DNA from: Glandiceps talaboti
Lineage: Eukaryota; Hemichordata; Enteropneusta; Spengelidae
Length of the DNA: 64,000 nucleotides
Reading direction: 5' to 3'
Assembly (NCBI RefSeq): GCF_964340395.1
Contig: NC_135554.1
Span: 27,151,592 to 27,215,591, forward strand
Shown here: piece after piece, positions 9,122 to 20,929 of the stretch
Layout of the letters: the number at the start of each line of letters is the position of its first letter
Position numbering within the stretch: the stretch's first letter is position 1
Notes under the pieces: generated by a model
Databases searched by the model: none
What the model was told of the DNA's origin: nothing
The model's input: only the letters and a program-made list of their open reading frames with translations
Position numbers and translations under genes: made by a program

Positions 9122-12121
9122 TTACTTCTTCCCTGGTGGTTGCCATGATGATGGTTGAAATTCACTTCCTGTTGTTGTGGCTTCACCTGTTCCATCAGTT
9201 CTTTCATAGACAGGTGCTGATGCATGTCCCTTTGGAACAGTCTGTGTGGGTTTTGCTACTAAACCTTCTTCATACTCGCTCTCTTGACGCTGTCATCAAA
9301 CATACAAGAAGTAGTATGAGAACTTATTTTTGTAAAATAAATGATCCAGAAAAGAGACCATTGCACAATGTCACACAACTTAGTTATTTTTCAGAGTTTC
9401 TTACTGAAAAGAGTCATCATCAACATAGCTCTGAAAATATACACTCAGTGTACTCCAATACATCTTGAATACATAGAGAGCATATTTCCAGAGCTATTAC
9501 TGATGCTACAAGGACCTCATTGTCTAAGTAAATGTACATTCATACAGTTTCAGTCAACATATTTTCATAGACTAAGAGATTGCAATTTAAGCAGAAAACA
9601 ACTGACAGTGAATTAAGGCCAAAATACTTCCAAACTGAAATTATTTGAATCACAGTCATGTAAATAAAAAGAATTGTAATGTCTTTTCATCAGTTGGAAA
9701 ATTCTGCCACATACACTGACTCAAATGTATTCATGTGGATTGTTAACAAAAATGACCAAAAAAATCACCTCTTTATCTTTTCTTTCAAGTTCTTTGGCTC
9801 TTTCTTTCACAACCATTGTCATTTTTTCTCTTCTTAATACTTCTTCCATGGTTGGAGGATCTCCCCTTTTCCATCTAATCCATGCTGTACAAATGAAATA
9901 CAAAATAAATTTAACAGACAGTAGCACAATACTAGTATAGTGAATCCTACATCATGGCCATCTAAAAATCATGGCTTCTTGTGGATTATTACAGTGATTT
10001 TAGCTGCTTTGAATAATATAGCAAAAGTTGATATGTTACTAAATAGTTACAGTATCAAAAAGTAACATCATAGCATCAACTTGAAAATCAATGGAGAACA
10101 GTAGTTAAAGAGTAACCTGGCACCTCAATCTTTTCTCGTTTGGCCAACGATGAAAATTATGGTCTCAGTATCACACAACATTTAAGAATGACACATTATC
10201 CTCTATCAAAAGTGATAACTGAAGTGTTTCAATCTTTACAGGATTCTAATCCCTGGTAATCAGCTAACCTACAGTCACAGTGTGATAGGATGTAACAGGC
10301 ATCTTCTTCAACCCAAATGTCTAGTCAGCCTTTGTGTGACTCCACAACAATTGATGAAACATGAAATTCACACAAAGACTAGTTATAGAGTATATGTTTC
10401 CATTTATTCTATAACCATCGGCATCCCCAACACAAGTTCCTTAGACTATAACCACATGGGCTCTGAGGTGTCCAATGAATTTTTTTTTTACATTTTATAC
10501 ACTTTCTTTTTTACTGCCTACAAAGTGTTATATGACTTTTAAAAAGTAAAGTAAACCATTTGAAAAAGTGGTGACGTGACCAAGGCCTTGATTAGTGGCA
10601 TGCAATCTACACTACACACATCACCAAGCCTTATCATTAGCTGGATGTAGAACTTATCTCTTTAAAGTCAACAAACTCATAGCACATTGGTAGTACATAC
10701 AGCTCTACTAACGTCCGTTGGTCTTAATAGCACCATCAAGTCACAGACTCATATAAGCAAACTCATACAGTCATGAGTGTAGCATAGAACACTCCATTAA
10801 CGATTACATTTTACAGTTAAAGGTTAATATCTTCTGTTCATAATCATGGTACTAAGAGAAGTAGTTACAATTTTCATCAATCAGGGTCGATCAAAGGTGA
10901 GGAAGGACTGGAGCTATCTACTAAAACATATATCACAAAAAGATGCAGTCAATCCACATCTGTCCAGAGCAATAAAAGATTTTTGAAACAGCATTGAATC
11001 ATCATTCCTTTGTTTGCTTCCACATTGTCTCTATTTCTTCCACTCATGTCCGGTAGTGACACATTTTTCCTAATCCCGCCACTATCTTGAATCACTGTAT
11101 GGACCCCAATGGAAATAAGTCTTCAACTTTGTGGATTATCCAAGTAATTCAACAATTTGTACAAGTTTTTCATCTGTTTAACTGTTCTGCCGATTTTGTT
11201 GTTTTCCTGAAATAAACTAATCTAGTTTAATCTAATCTAATCTAATCTAATCTATCCTAATCTAGCGACCTTGAAGAGTTTTACTTTCATGTCCTATCAT
11301 CAAAACTATTATACTAGTTATCAGTGATTTGAACTTTGACCTTACATTCCCATTCTATTGGTATTAGTCCTGGTTCATATTCGTGATATGAAATCCCTGA
11401 TTCCACAAATCGACGTTTTCGTCTTTCACCACCTGCAAAGTAATAAGAAGTAAGAGATTTTCTTTAAGTAAAACAAAAGTTCATTCAATAGCAACAATAT
11501 TTCCCTTAAACATTATGAGACAGATATTGTCAGCTTGTCAAACGTAAAGTATTTACATTTTGATTTGCTAAGAGTCAGGGTAATGTTTCTCTCGTTTCTA
11601 GCATGAGTATAGTCCTGCTTGCATACGGAGTAATCCGGGACTCGATTCTGACAATTGTCCCTCCTAGTTCTGTTTTGGTGTTTAGAGTCAAGTCAGTAAT
11701 AACTAATATAGACTCGTGCACCGTCTGTAAGCAGGACTACCATGAGTACGGTTAGTGTGCATAACGGTAAGTCTATATAATATATTCAGCGTCGTTTATA
11801 ATGTAACTGGTCACTTTTCGTCACTGGGTAGTTTTTTTGTTTGTTTTTTAACTTGACCATAGTTTAGATACCAACGTGGTACCGAATCATCTCTAAGCCC
11901 GAGCTCATTCATGATTCGCTGAGTTACAAAAACAATCGATCATTTCATAGCCCCAAGGTAAGGTCTATGGATCATTTCGATGCATGCTACTGTAATATTC
12001 GTCACTAACCAAATTTTGTTGTCCTTTTTTCGACTTCGTAATACTTGTTTCCAAGATGATCAGTCCCAACTAACTTTTTCGCTGACCGAAACGGACGAAA
12101 CAAGTTTCTGACAAGATTCAT
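9122..12121 (-). CDS. NDUFAF2: NADH dehydrogenase (complex I) assembly factor 2 (mimitin), four coding exons
   Basis: The gene encodes a mitochondrial chaperone of the NDUFA12 (B17.2) family that holds a late intermediate during complex I assembly. Exons on the minus strand are 12121-12010, 11432-11346, 9884-9769 and 9289-9122. Donors are gttagt, gtaagg and gtgatt; all acceptors end in AG and all phases join. The predicted protein is 160 residues, against 169 in human. Matching segments include LVGTDHLGNKYYEVE near the N-terminus (the B17.2-type G.D..GNKYYE motif). At the exon 2/3 junction come IPIEWES and then WIRWKRGDPPTMEEVL (the W-WIR...PPTMEE motif). Near the C-terminus are KGHASAP and FQPSSWQPPGKK. 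A charged coiled-coil-like stretch (REKMTMVVKERAKELERK) follows PPTMEE. It is head to head with ERCC8 and tail to tail with SMIM15. Intron 1 holds a MITE (11610-11739). Confidence 0.94.
11212..11266. repeat. Pentanucleotide (TCTAA)n microsatellite
   Basis: The unit aatct is repeated about nine times with small interruptions, in NDUFAF2 intron 2 about 80 bp downstream of exon 2 on the minus strand. Confidence 0.8.
11610..11739. mobile_element. 130-bp MITE in NDUFAF2 intron 1
   Basis: The ends TAGTCCTGCTTGCATACGG and CCGTCTGTAAGCAGGACTA are 19-bp inverted repeats with two mismatches. There is no coding capacity. Like the 7494-7738 element, its termini begin with TA. Confidence 0.7.
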
Positions 12122-12372
12122 TTTGAAGGTCTTGCAATGCTTGTAAATAACACACGATGTGTGAGCCAGGATTTCTGCTACTTCCGGTTGTAAAGCTGGT
12201 TTCTGATTGGTGAAAATCCGGAAAGGTTATAGGTCACCGAAATGGCTTACGCTTCAGTTTCTATCTAATGCTGTTATTTTCAACAGAATTTGCAGTTTTC
12301 GTCCGTTTTACTCAAATCTGATAATTCTGTCTTGTTTGGAGCAGTTGACCAACCTTTGGGTTATGTTTTGGG
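12122..12372. promoter_or_regulatory. Compact bidirectional promoter NDUFAF2 / ERCC8
   Basis: Only 251 bp separate the two start codons. The segment has no TATA box. It carries ETS-type sites ACTTCCGG (12180-12187) and CCGGAA (12218-12223) and an inverted CCAAT box GATTGG (12205-12210), a combination typical of TATA-less bidirectional housekeeping promoters. Human ERCC8 and NDUFAF2 are also arranged head to head. The transcription start sites are inferred, not visible. Confidence 0.7.
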
Positions 12373-12703
12373 ATGCTGGGGTTTCTCGCGGCGCGAGAAA
12401 ATGGCACACATTTCGCCGAAGCCCTTGCCAGAGCTGAAACAACACGAAGAACGTACTCTCTGGACCTCAGCAAAGAAAGGGAGGTTCAACGAATACACGA
12501 GAGTGGTGTTAACTGTCTAGATATTGATCCTGTAGAAGGACGCTAGTAAGTTATTATTTAAGCATTTTTTACGAAATATACAATACGTATAATGGTCTCA
12601 GTCACCATACTCAGTTATACTGACAATGTTGGTTACAATTTCTGTATTTCTTTGTTTACAATTGTGTGTACTATACATTGCCTGCCAAATCTACCAATCA
12701 ATC

Positions 12704-12736
<33 letters not shown>

Positions 12737-15700
12737 GTGTGTGTCTGTGTCTGTGACAAACTCACATGTGACAGTAAACATATTATTTAACACGACCTGA
12801 AGTTAAAATTATCCAGTAGATTTATAGAAGAATGTAATTGTATCAGTGATAGCTGAGACTTTTAAAATCATTCAAAATTCAAACACTTTTTTTTTTTAAT
12901 TTCCTTTTAGTTTGCTGTCAGGTGGGCAAGATTGCAAGATTGGAATTTATGATATTGAATGTAGACCACAGGAACACAAGACATGTGAACCAGTATGTAC
13001 CATAGGAAGGTAAATGTTTACTGCATGCATTGTCATACATGTGAACCAGTGTGTACCATAGGAAGGTTTGTTTACTGCATGCATTATCATACATAGTCGT
13101 TATGACTGAAAAGAAGAGTAGCAAGTCTTTGACACTTTCAGAAAGTGAATATTGAAAAGACCAGAAAGCAAATACTGTGTATACTTGATACAAATATATT
13201 CAATTATTTTATTTATTCTTAAAGTCCACTTCAGGTCATCTTTTATTTAGTAAATTGTAGTTTGTAAGTGTTCATATTTAGAATGTGTGGAAATCATGTG
13301 AAATGGTTGTACTGCAGCTGTATACTGTTAACCTAGATATTTTCACTGCTACAATAGTACAAAATTTTACAGTCCACATTAAGTTCTCAATGACTAATTT
13401 TTCACTAATTACCAGACTGTTACATTGTGTTCATGTACAAAAAGCATTTTAGTCACTACTTATTTTGGGTTTTTGTTTTCCAGTGAAATTAGTGAAAATA
13501 AGTCTGAAACAAAAATTTCTAGGTTACAATATTTCATACACATGCAATTTATGGCATATGGGTTTGTTTTGGTTTTTTGGTGTGTTTTTTTTGTAAATTT
13601 CTGTAGTATTTGTGGTATTGCACCACAAAACACCTAACTTTGTAAAATATTTATATTCACCAAAAGGAAATGAGAGATATTTTACAATACCACATATTCA
13701 AAAACAGTATTGTATCAGAATCCAAAACACTTTCTACAAGAAATTTAAAAGACACTAAAATTCACACATGCATGATGCATTGTATGCAGTCAAACGCATT
13801 ACACATGTCATATTGTACTCTGATACTTTTCTCCATTCAGTAGAAAAGTACTCACGACCTAAGAGTTTTGTCAAGTAACTCATCTTTGATACACAGTGAC
13901 AAGGCACCTTGCATTACTTTTTATTTTTCTTTGGCTGAATGAAGGAAAGTAAATAGGAGTAATTTCTAAGTACAACACTGGAGGGCGCCATGATGGCCGA
14001 CACTGATCACTATTTGATAGATTGTGATTCCATTTACAGGTCATCTCGGTATGTCCACAAATACAGTGTAGAGACAGTACAATGGTATCCACATGACACA
14101 GGAATGTTTACTTCAAGTGCCATGGATAAAAAAATGAAAGTCTGGGACACCAATACTCTCAGACCAGCTGAAGTGTTCCCCTTTGAAACTAATATCTACT
14201 CACATGATATGTCACCAGTAGCTACAAAACACTGTTTGATTGCTGGTATGTACTTTGTTATTTCATAATTTACATGTCACCTGTGGATATAAAAATATTA
14301 TTTTGTTACATCATGTCACCTGTGGATATAAAAATATTATTTTGTTACATCATGTCCCCTGTGGATATAAAAACACTATTTTGTTACATCATGTCATCTG
14401 TGGCTATAAAAATACTATTTTGTTACATCATGTCACCTGTGGCTATAAAAACACTATTTTGTTACATCATGTCACCTGTGGATATAAAAACACTATTTTG
14501 TTACATCATGTCACCTGTGGCTATAAAAACACTATTTTGTTACATCATGTCACCTGTGGATATAAAAACACTATTTTGTTACATCATGTCACCTGTGGAT
14601 ATAAAAACATTATTTTGTTACATCATGTCACCTGTGGCTATAAAAATACTATTTTGTTACATCATGTCACCTGTGGCTATAAAAACACTATTTTGTTACA
14701 TCATGTCACCTGTGGATATAAAAACATTATTTTGTTACATCATGTCACCTGTGGATATAAAAACACTGTTTTGTTACATCATGTCACCTGTGGCTATAAA
14801 AACACTGTTTTGTTACATCATGTCACCTGTGGATATAAAAACACTATTTTGTTACATCATGTCACCTGTGGATATAAAAACATTATTTTGTTACATCATG
14901 TCACCAATATAGCTACAAAACACTGTTTGGTAGCTGGTATGTAATTTATAGGATGTATTTGGAACTGTTAAAATTCCCTAATTCCCTGTATGACACAAAC
15001 CTTATGAAAATATCCTATAGGATCCTATAGCAAAAAGTCTTATAGGAATCATATAGGATTCTTAAAGTATTCCTAAAAAATATCATATAGGAATCCTTTA
15101 GTATTCCTAAAAGACATCATATAGGAATCCTTTAGTATTCCTAAAAGACATCCTATAGGAATCCTTTAGTATTCCTAAAAGACTTCCTATAGGAATTCTT
15201 AAGTAGTGTGCGTGCATGCATGTGCATGTGCATTTGTGTGTATGTATATACATTTGTATTGTTGTTATCATTTATGACTATTTTCAGTTGGAACCAATAT
15301 TTCTCAAGTCTACCTGTGTGACCTCAAGTCAGGAGCAGCTACACATATCCTTAAAGGACATAAAGGCGCCATACTGACAGTGAAGTGGTCAACTAGAGAT
15401 GAATTTCTTCTAGCTACTGGAGGGTAAGGCATTGTTTAGTTGTTGTGACTAGTCACTGCAGACAAGAAGCAGAAGGCAAAATCAAGTGTGCAAGACAAAC
15501 AGACAAACAGACAAACAGATTGGGGAGTGAGTGGAGAGAAAGAAGGAGAGGCTAGTATACTGAAAATAGAGACATAAGAATCTGAAAACATGGCAAACAG
15601 AATGCAAGAAGATGAAAGAAAAAAGATGATCTGTATTGGATGACAATTGACTGTCACTATGGTTACCAGAAAATAAGTATTAAAGTAATAGTTAATAATA

Positions 15701-16741
15701 TCTTTCATTAACAATGGTTCGACACATTTTACACCAGATTTCATTTCAGCTGTGTGAAGGAAATTGTCATTGACTGTAGTATTTTCATTATTCTATGTAC
15801 CAACCACAGTAGTGTACTTAAAGTGTGATTGTCATTATCATTTGATGTCCATTGCAGAATAGTTAACTAACATGAACACTTGCTTTACATTGTCAATGTC
15901 CTTTGATGTAATAATATCCCACATCTCCTGTAGCCGTGACAGTAAACTGATGCTGTGGGATGTCCGAAGAGCAAAGAGTTGCTTAGCAACACTTGATCAA
16001 CATAATGGTGAAAAAGGAAAGGGTGCATCTGAAGCAGGTAAGAAAAGCCTCCAGTGCTAAACACCAATTACATTGCGAAATTTGTTTTCTGAGATAATTA
16101 TCAACAAAGTAAAATATCAGAAGGATATAGTATTAGATCATGCCCTTTCCAAATATTCTAATTGTCCTTTAGTATTTAATATTTGTTGGTCTTTAGTGAT
16201 TATGTCATTTTATTTTCTGAGACATAATCACATAACAATATTAGTATATTATTATTATTATTATAAAATATATTTTCTTATTCAGGATAAAACTCACTAA
16301 GTGTAACAAACAACGCAAAGCATTGAAGGAGGCCCTCATACTTCAAATCAACAATCATGCAAAAGTCCACTTACAAATTCTAAAATACATTAAGACATAA
16401 AGTGATTCACGGAACGATTATAATTTTATGATGCTCACAATTTCTAAGAATTTGACAGTCCTGAATGTATATTCCATTTATAGTGAATACAGCTCACAAT
16501 GGTCATGTGAATGGGATATCATTTACTAGTGATGGTTTACTGTTGTTGAGTTATGGAACAGATGACAGACTACGATTATGGGATACCATTACTGGTAAAA
16601 ATAGTCTGGTAAGACTTTCACACAAACACTGTCAGGGTGGAAAGAAACGTTTTACTGTGGACCTTTACCTAGTAGTAGTTCATGTCTCATTTTGTGTTTC
16701 TGTTTCAGGAACACACACATACACACTATTCCTCTGCCTGT

Positions 16742-16816
<75 letters not shown>

Positions 16817-16869
16817 TTCCTCTGCCTGTCTCTCTATCTCTCTGTCTCTCTGTCTGTCTTTATCACTAT

Positions 16870-16946
<77 letters not shown>

Positions 16947-17776
16947 CACCATCTTGCATTCAGTATTTCTCCACTAACACATATTTGATTTGAGAAAGTT
17001 ACAAAAGATATACACATAAGTCTGACATCTATGGAAAAAGTTTGAGTAACTTATAAGTATGTTCTCTTAAAAGTCTCTGTTGACATTTTTTTACCGACTT
17101 AAAAAGCTTACATTCAGAGTAAATATAACTTGGCATGACTTTTCATGTTTACACATTTACACCCTATTTTACATTGCTGTTACATAACTAACAAATTAAC
17201 AACATCCTTTTTCCTTCAACAGGTTAACTTTGGGAAAATAGACAACGTTAGTCGTAAAGCCGCCAAATTCTGTATTTCTAATGGATCCAATCCCAACTTG
17301 GCATTCATCCCAACCTACAGTAGTATAGCAGTCTTTGACATTGATACTGGGGATCTTGTCACTAACTTACTAGGCCATTACAATAATGTCAATTCTTGCA
17401 TATTTCATCCTCTGTATCATGTAAGTTTACTAAATTTTTCAGAAATGTGTAATGCGTTTGATTGCATACAATGCATCATGCATGTGTGAATTTTAATGTC
17501 TTTTAAATTTCTTGTAGAAAGTGTTTCAGATTCTGATACAGAAAATACTCATAGAGTCGTCGTAGGAAAACCTCAAAACTAAAGAACATATTTGTAAATA
17601 AAGTAAAACTTTGTACTGCAACAAAGTTCTCAACAATTCTAGGATTTCAACCTGAGTTCTCAGGTGTTGTTCAAAGATGTGAAGTCACAATGTTTACACA
17701 CATATGACTTAAGATTATTGTCTCAGACAAGTGGTAAAGTATAAAGTGATAGTTGTAATGCACAATATATAAATAT

Positions 17777-17813
<37 letters not shown>

Positions 17814-19656
17814 ATGTATGTATTTATTTATGTATGTGTATGTATGTATGTATGTATGCATGCATGCATGCATGCATGCATGTATGTATGTATTTATGTA
17901 TGTATGTATGTATGTATGTATGTATGGATGTATGGATGGATGGATGGATGGATGGATGGATGATGGATGGATGGATGGATGTATGTATGTATGTATGTAT
18001 GTATGTATGTATGTATGTATGTATGTATGTATGTACATTTGAACATATTTTCATATATTCCCCATATGTACTTTCCTTCATTCAGCCAAAGAAAAATAAA
18101 AAGTAATGCAAGGTGCCTTGTCACTGTGTATCAAAGATGAGTTACTTGGCAAAACTCTTAGGTCGTGAGTACTTTTCTACTGAATGGAGAAAAGTATCAG
18201 AGTACAATATGACATGTGTAATGCGTTTGACTGCATACAATGCATCATGCATGTGTGAATTTTAATGTCTTTTAAATTTCTTGTAGAAAGTGTTTCGGAT
18301 TCTGATACAATACTGTTTTTGAATATGTGGTATTGTAAAATGTCTCTCATTTACATTTGGTGAATATAAAGATTTTACAAAGTTATGTGTTTTGTGGTGC
18401 AATACCACAAATATTACAGAAAATTACAAAAAAAACAAACAAACATATTTTCGTGTTAATTTAAGTTGAAAAACTTAAAAGAGTAGAACCTAGTACTTTT
18501 GTAAATGTCTTATTATAATCAATTGCTATACATTACATATACATCAATATTAAATTTGCCTGTCACTACATTGATGTAATTTACATACTATTTGATTCTA
18601 GAGCAAATTCATCAGATAGATAACTGTCTGTCAACTTCAGAATTTTCAATGTCCAATAACACATGATACAAAAAAGTGAACTTCTTTTGCTAAACTTGCA
18701 CACCTCATGTACCCTTTAAAAGGTCAGGACATTTACTTTGTATAATCTTGGTTTAAATGAAAGCTGTAAATATTTTCTAAATAAAATTGTTGTCTGTGTT
18801 TAAAGGAACTGTACAGCTGTGCTAATGACAGTAACATTCTTATATGGGACCCTGACCTTGGACAAAAACTAGATACTGAGGAGGAGAAAACAAAGGTGAA
18901 TTTTGTGATAATTATTTGTTTCTGTTTAATTTTTCTCCTAATAACACACATATACATGTATCAGCCTATTTTTTACAAATCTTCGTAGCACCCACAAATA
19001 CTCTATGTTCTGTACACATGACTGAATGGAGACATGAGTTTAAAGAAAAAATGGTGGCAACAAATAAATACTACAAAGTGTGATACGCAAGAAATGGCTC
19101 AATTAGCCAATTGACCTGAAGGTCAAAGTCATGAACAGTCTTAAAAAAACAACCTATACCTGGACACTTGAATAAGTCTCTAACAGAACTCAGATATTGC
19201 ATGTCTTAGAAATGATGTACAGTATTATAAAGACAGGGATGGCTGGAACCCATTGCAATAATCCCCCTTTGGTGAACTGAAAATAAGGAAGATATAGGTC
19301 TACATGCCATGGTTAAAAAAGTGACATCATCTGGTTAATAAGTATTTTAACTTGGGTGACAATAATTCATGAAACTTTGATTTAACTGTTTTAGTATAAT
19401 GCTATTGTCAAAGTATGCTTTCAAATGCATTATCTTCTTCTGGCATTGTTTATCACACAGTTGACCTGTCAAGTCATTTGCATAGAGTATGCTTTGAAGA
19501 ACTCACAGTACAACAAATTAAAAAACAAACATTATCTATACAGTTTGGTGTTAATTACAATTTTTGTGTGTGTATTTGCAGGGAAAGCAATCCATTTCCA
19601 GTACTGCATTGTTACGACATGCCACACAAGATACATGGAGTGATGACGAAAGCTGA
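12373..19656 (+). CDS. ERCC8: DNA excision repair protein ERCC-8 (Cockayne syndrome A, CSA), nine coding exons
   Basis: CSA is the WD40 substrate receptor of the CRL4 ubiquitin ligase. It binds DDB1 and acts on stalled RNA polymerase II and CSB in transcription-coupled nucleotide excision repair. Exons are 12373-12545, 12911-13009, 14040-14245, 15288-15423, 15934-16037, 16484-16608, 17223-17420, 18806-18895 and 19582-19656. All introns are GT-AG and all reading phases join, giving 401 residues (human 396). The N-terminus [10 protein letters not shown] and [19 protein letters not shown] align with the helical DDB1-binding start and first WD blade. Further matches are [80 protein letters not shown] and the acidic C-terminus [10 protein letters not shown]. 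Seven WD repeats are expected and the motifs fit seven. Introns 2 and 7 carry copies of one MITE. Intron 3 carries an exon-derived minisatellite. Introns 6 and 7 carry long microsatellites. Confidence 0.96.
12703..12753. repeat. (GT)n microsatellite, ERCC8 intron 1
   Basis: About 50 bp of GT dinucleotides with single interruptions (gcgt, gtct). Confidence 0.9.
13563..13953 (-). mobile_element. MITE-like repeat, copy A, ERCC8 intron 2
   Basis: The block is the reverse complement, with few changes, of 18069-18452 in intron 7. Shared landmarks include ggcaccttgcattactttt, the direct-complement phrase tgtatgcagtcaaacgc, and the outer phrase gtggtattgcaccacaaaa. It is about 390 bp with no ORF. 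Internal palindromic phrases (tgcatgatgcattgtatgca) suggest a structured non-autonomous element. A partial third copy is at 17436-17545. Confidence 0.75.
14272..14942. repeat. 39-bp minisatellite derived from the end of ERCC8 exon 3
   Basis: Sixteen tandem copies of 39 bp (start atgtcacctgtgg, end attttgttacatc) run from 14274 to 14897. A final divergent copy at 14898-14942 repeats the last 37 nt of exon 3 plus its donor: atgtcacca, then agctacaaaacactgtttg, then gctggtatgt. The matching exon segment is 14209-14250. Because 39 is divisible by three, long spurious ORFs cross the array in two frames. Confidence 0.9.
15005..15202. repeat. 34-bp tandem repeat, ERCC8 intron 3
   Basis: About five copies of a 34-bp unit containing ataggaatcctttagtattc and ctaaaagaca. 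The first copies are degenerate and the last three nearly identical. Confidence 0.85.
16744..16944. repeat. Two long (CA)n tracts, ERCC8 intron 6
   Basis: CA dinucleotide tracts of about 70 bp each at 16744-16814 and 16874-16944. They are separated by a pyrimidine-rich spacer containing (TCTG) repeats that also precedes the first tract, so the whole unit is duplicated. Confidence 0.9.
17436..17545 (+). mobile_element. Partial MITE copy C just after ERCC8 exon 7
   Basis: Matches the central part of the intron 7 element (phrases gtgtaatgcgtttga, gcatcatgcatgtgtgaatt, cttgtagaaagtgtttc) and then diverges. It starts only about 15 bp after the exon 7 donor. Confidence 0.7.
17778..18032. repeat. 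Compound (GT)n/(GTAT)n/(GCAT)n/(GGAT)n microsatellite, ERCC8 intron 7
   Basis: About 255 bp of tetranucleotide repeats: GTAT dominates, with a GCAT block near 17858-17882 and a GGAT block near 17926-17980. All unit types are one step from each other, consistent with slippage plus point change. Confidence 0.95.
18069..18452 (+). mobile_element. MITE-like repeat, copy B, ERCC8 intron 7
   Basis: About 385 bp, inverted relative to copy A at 13563-13953. It starts gtactttccttcattcagcc and ends near acaaaaaaaacaaacaaac. It has no ORF. The family is not recognised. Confidence 0.75.
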
Positions 19657-20929
19657 CAGCATAAAACCAAGTGGTGTGGTGGCCATTTCATTTCTCTAAG
19701 AATGATGGATGGTTGATGTGTAAATAATACACAGAAAAATCAGCTGTGAATTGCTTCCCTCCTAAGAACACCAGTGTGGGACATTTAAGGCAAAATGACT
19801 TTTGGTCATGAAAACTGACAAGTAGCAAAAGCTATTGGTCCTTATGGGGAAACTACTGGTCCTTACTTGATGCATTGATTGCATTTATTTTATGTTACAC
19901 CCCACCCCCCCACCCCCCCACCCACCCCCGCCACTTCACGAAGATCAAGCGATTTGGAACGTTAACATGATATAAGATGTTGTGTTTTGCTGTAGTAAAA
20001 TAAGAGAGTACAACGAATAGTTTAATATCCACAATAATGTATTTCATCTATTTAATCTCTCATTTTATTCACAATCAATAGAATCCAATTTTTAAAGCAC
20101 AGATTTCCAGATTATATACAGATACAGATACAAAATTTGACCATCAACATGTGTTCTAACATATAATAGTAATTCTTGTATGCTACTTCACTGTAAACTT
20201 GATATCAACAATGTTCTGGCTCCTGACAGGTCAATTTAACTTACTATAAACAAATAAAGGAAGAATAAAACAGGTAACATGAGATCAGATTCATATTGGG
20301 TAAAGTTTGGATATCTATTCATATCATTGAATACATGTTATTCAGATTCATATTGGGTAAAATACAGATATCTATTCATATCATTGAATACATGTTATTC
20401 AGATTCATATTGGATAAGATATAGATATATTTCCAAATCATTGAACACCTTATTCTTTAATTTCAAATTTCAATTGGTCATACAGACCAACAAGTTGCTG
20501 TAACACTGCAAACTGCTGGTCTCAGAATAACTTTAATTTTGCACACTGAGGAACATTGTAGAAAGACATTTCATTCTCTTCATGTAGTGCATTTTAAATA
20601 AAAAAAATTGTACATGAAAAGTATAAAGTATGTGTCTGATAATAAATGTAGATTGAAAGATACAAGCCTGGAGAGACACTCATTTAATTTTAAAATATGA
20701 TTTTAAATATTTCATTTTTCCAATAAATGTTCATTTATTCTATGAATTAAAAACGAGATTTTCTATCATACTTCCTTTAAGAGATATTAGTACCTGTCTG
20801 TGTATACATTGGTAAATAAAGTATCCATTTGTGATATATTTCAGAACATACCATTTTTTATCTCAAACACAGAAGTATGGACAAACTATTTTGTACAAAA
20901 ACATTTGAATACATGATTTTGATGACCAT
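19657..20929. other. ERCC8 3' flank
   Basis: The ERCC8 3' UTR begins here. Candidate polyadenylation signals AATAAA lie at about 20253 and 20263. A C-rich tract (about 19902-19932) can form a G-quadruplex on the minus strand. A three-copy 57-bp tandem repeat lies at 20287-20457. No other gene is seen. Confidence 0.5.
20287..20457. repeat. 57-bp tandem repeat, 3 copies
   Basis: The phrase agattcatattgg recurs at 20287, 20344 and 20401 with conserved tatctattcatatcattgaa between. The third copy is more divergent. Confidence 0.85.

Noticed and set aside
9721-9927. 68-residue minus-strand ORF taken as a whole gene
   Set aside because: Only 9884-9769 is exonic (NDUFAF2 exon 3); the ends read into introns.
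12207-12520. Two overlapping 76-residue ORFs at the ERCC8 start
   Set aside because: They are out of frame with ERCC8 exon 1, whose ATG at 12373 gives the conserved N-terminus and joins exon 2 in phase.
14240-14944. Long ORFs (234 and 212 codons) in ERCC8 intron 3
   Set aside because: They arise from a stop-free 39-bp tandem repeat, with no start context or homology.
16465-16977. ORF running from ERCC8 exon 6 into His-Thr repeats
   Set aside because: The exon ends at the gtaaga donor (16609); the rest translates (CA)n repeats of the intron.
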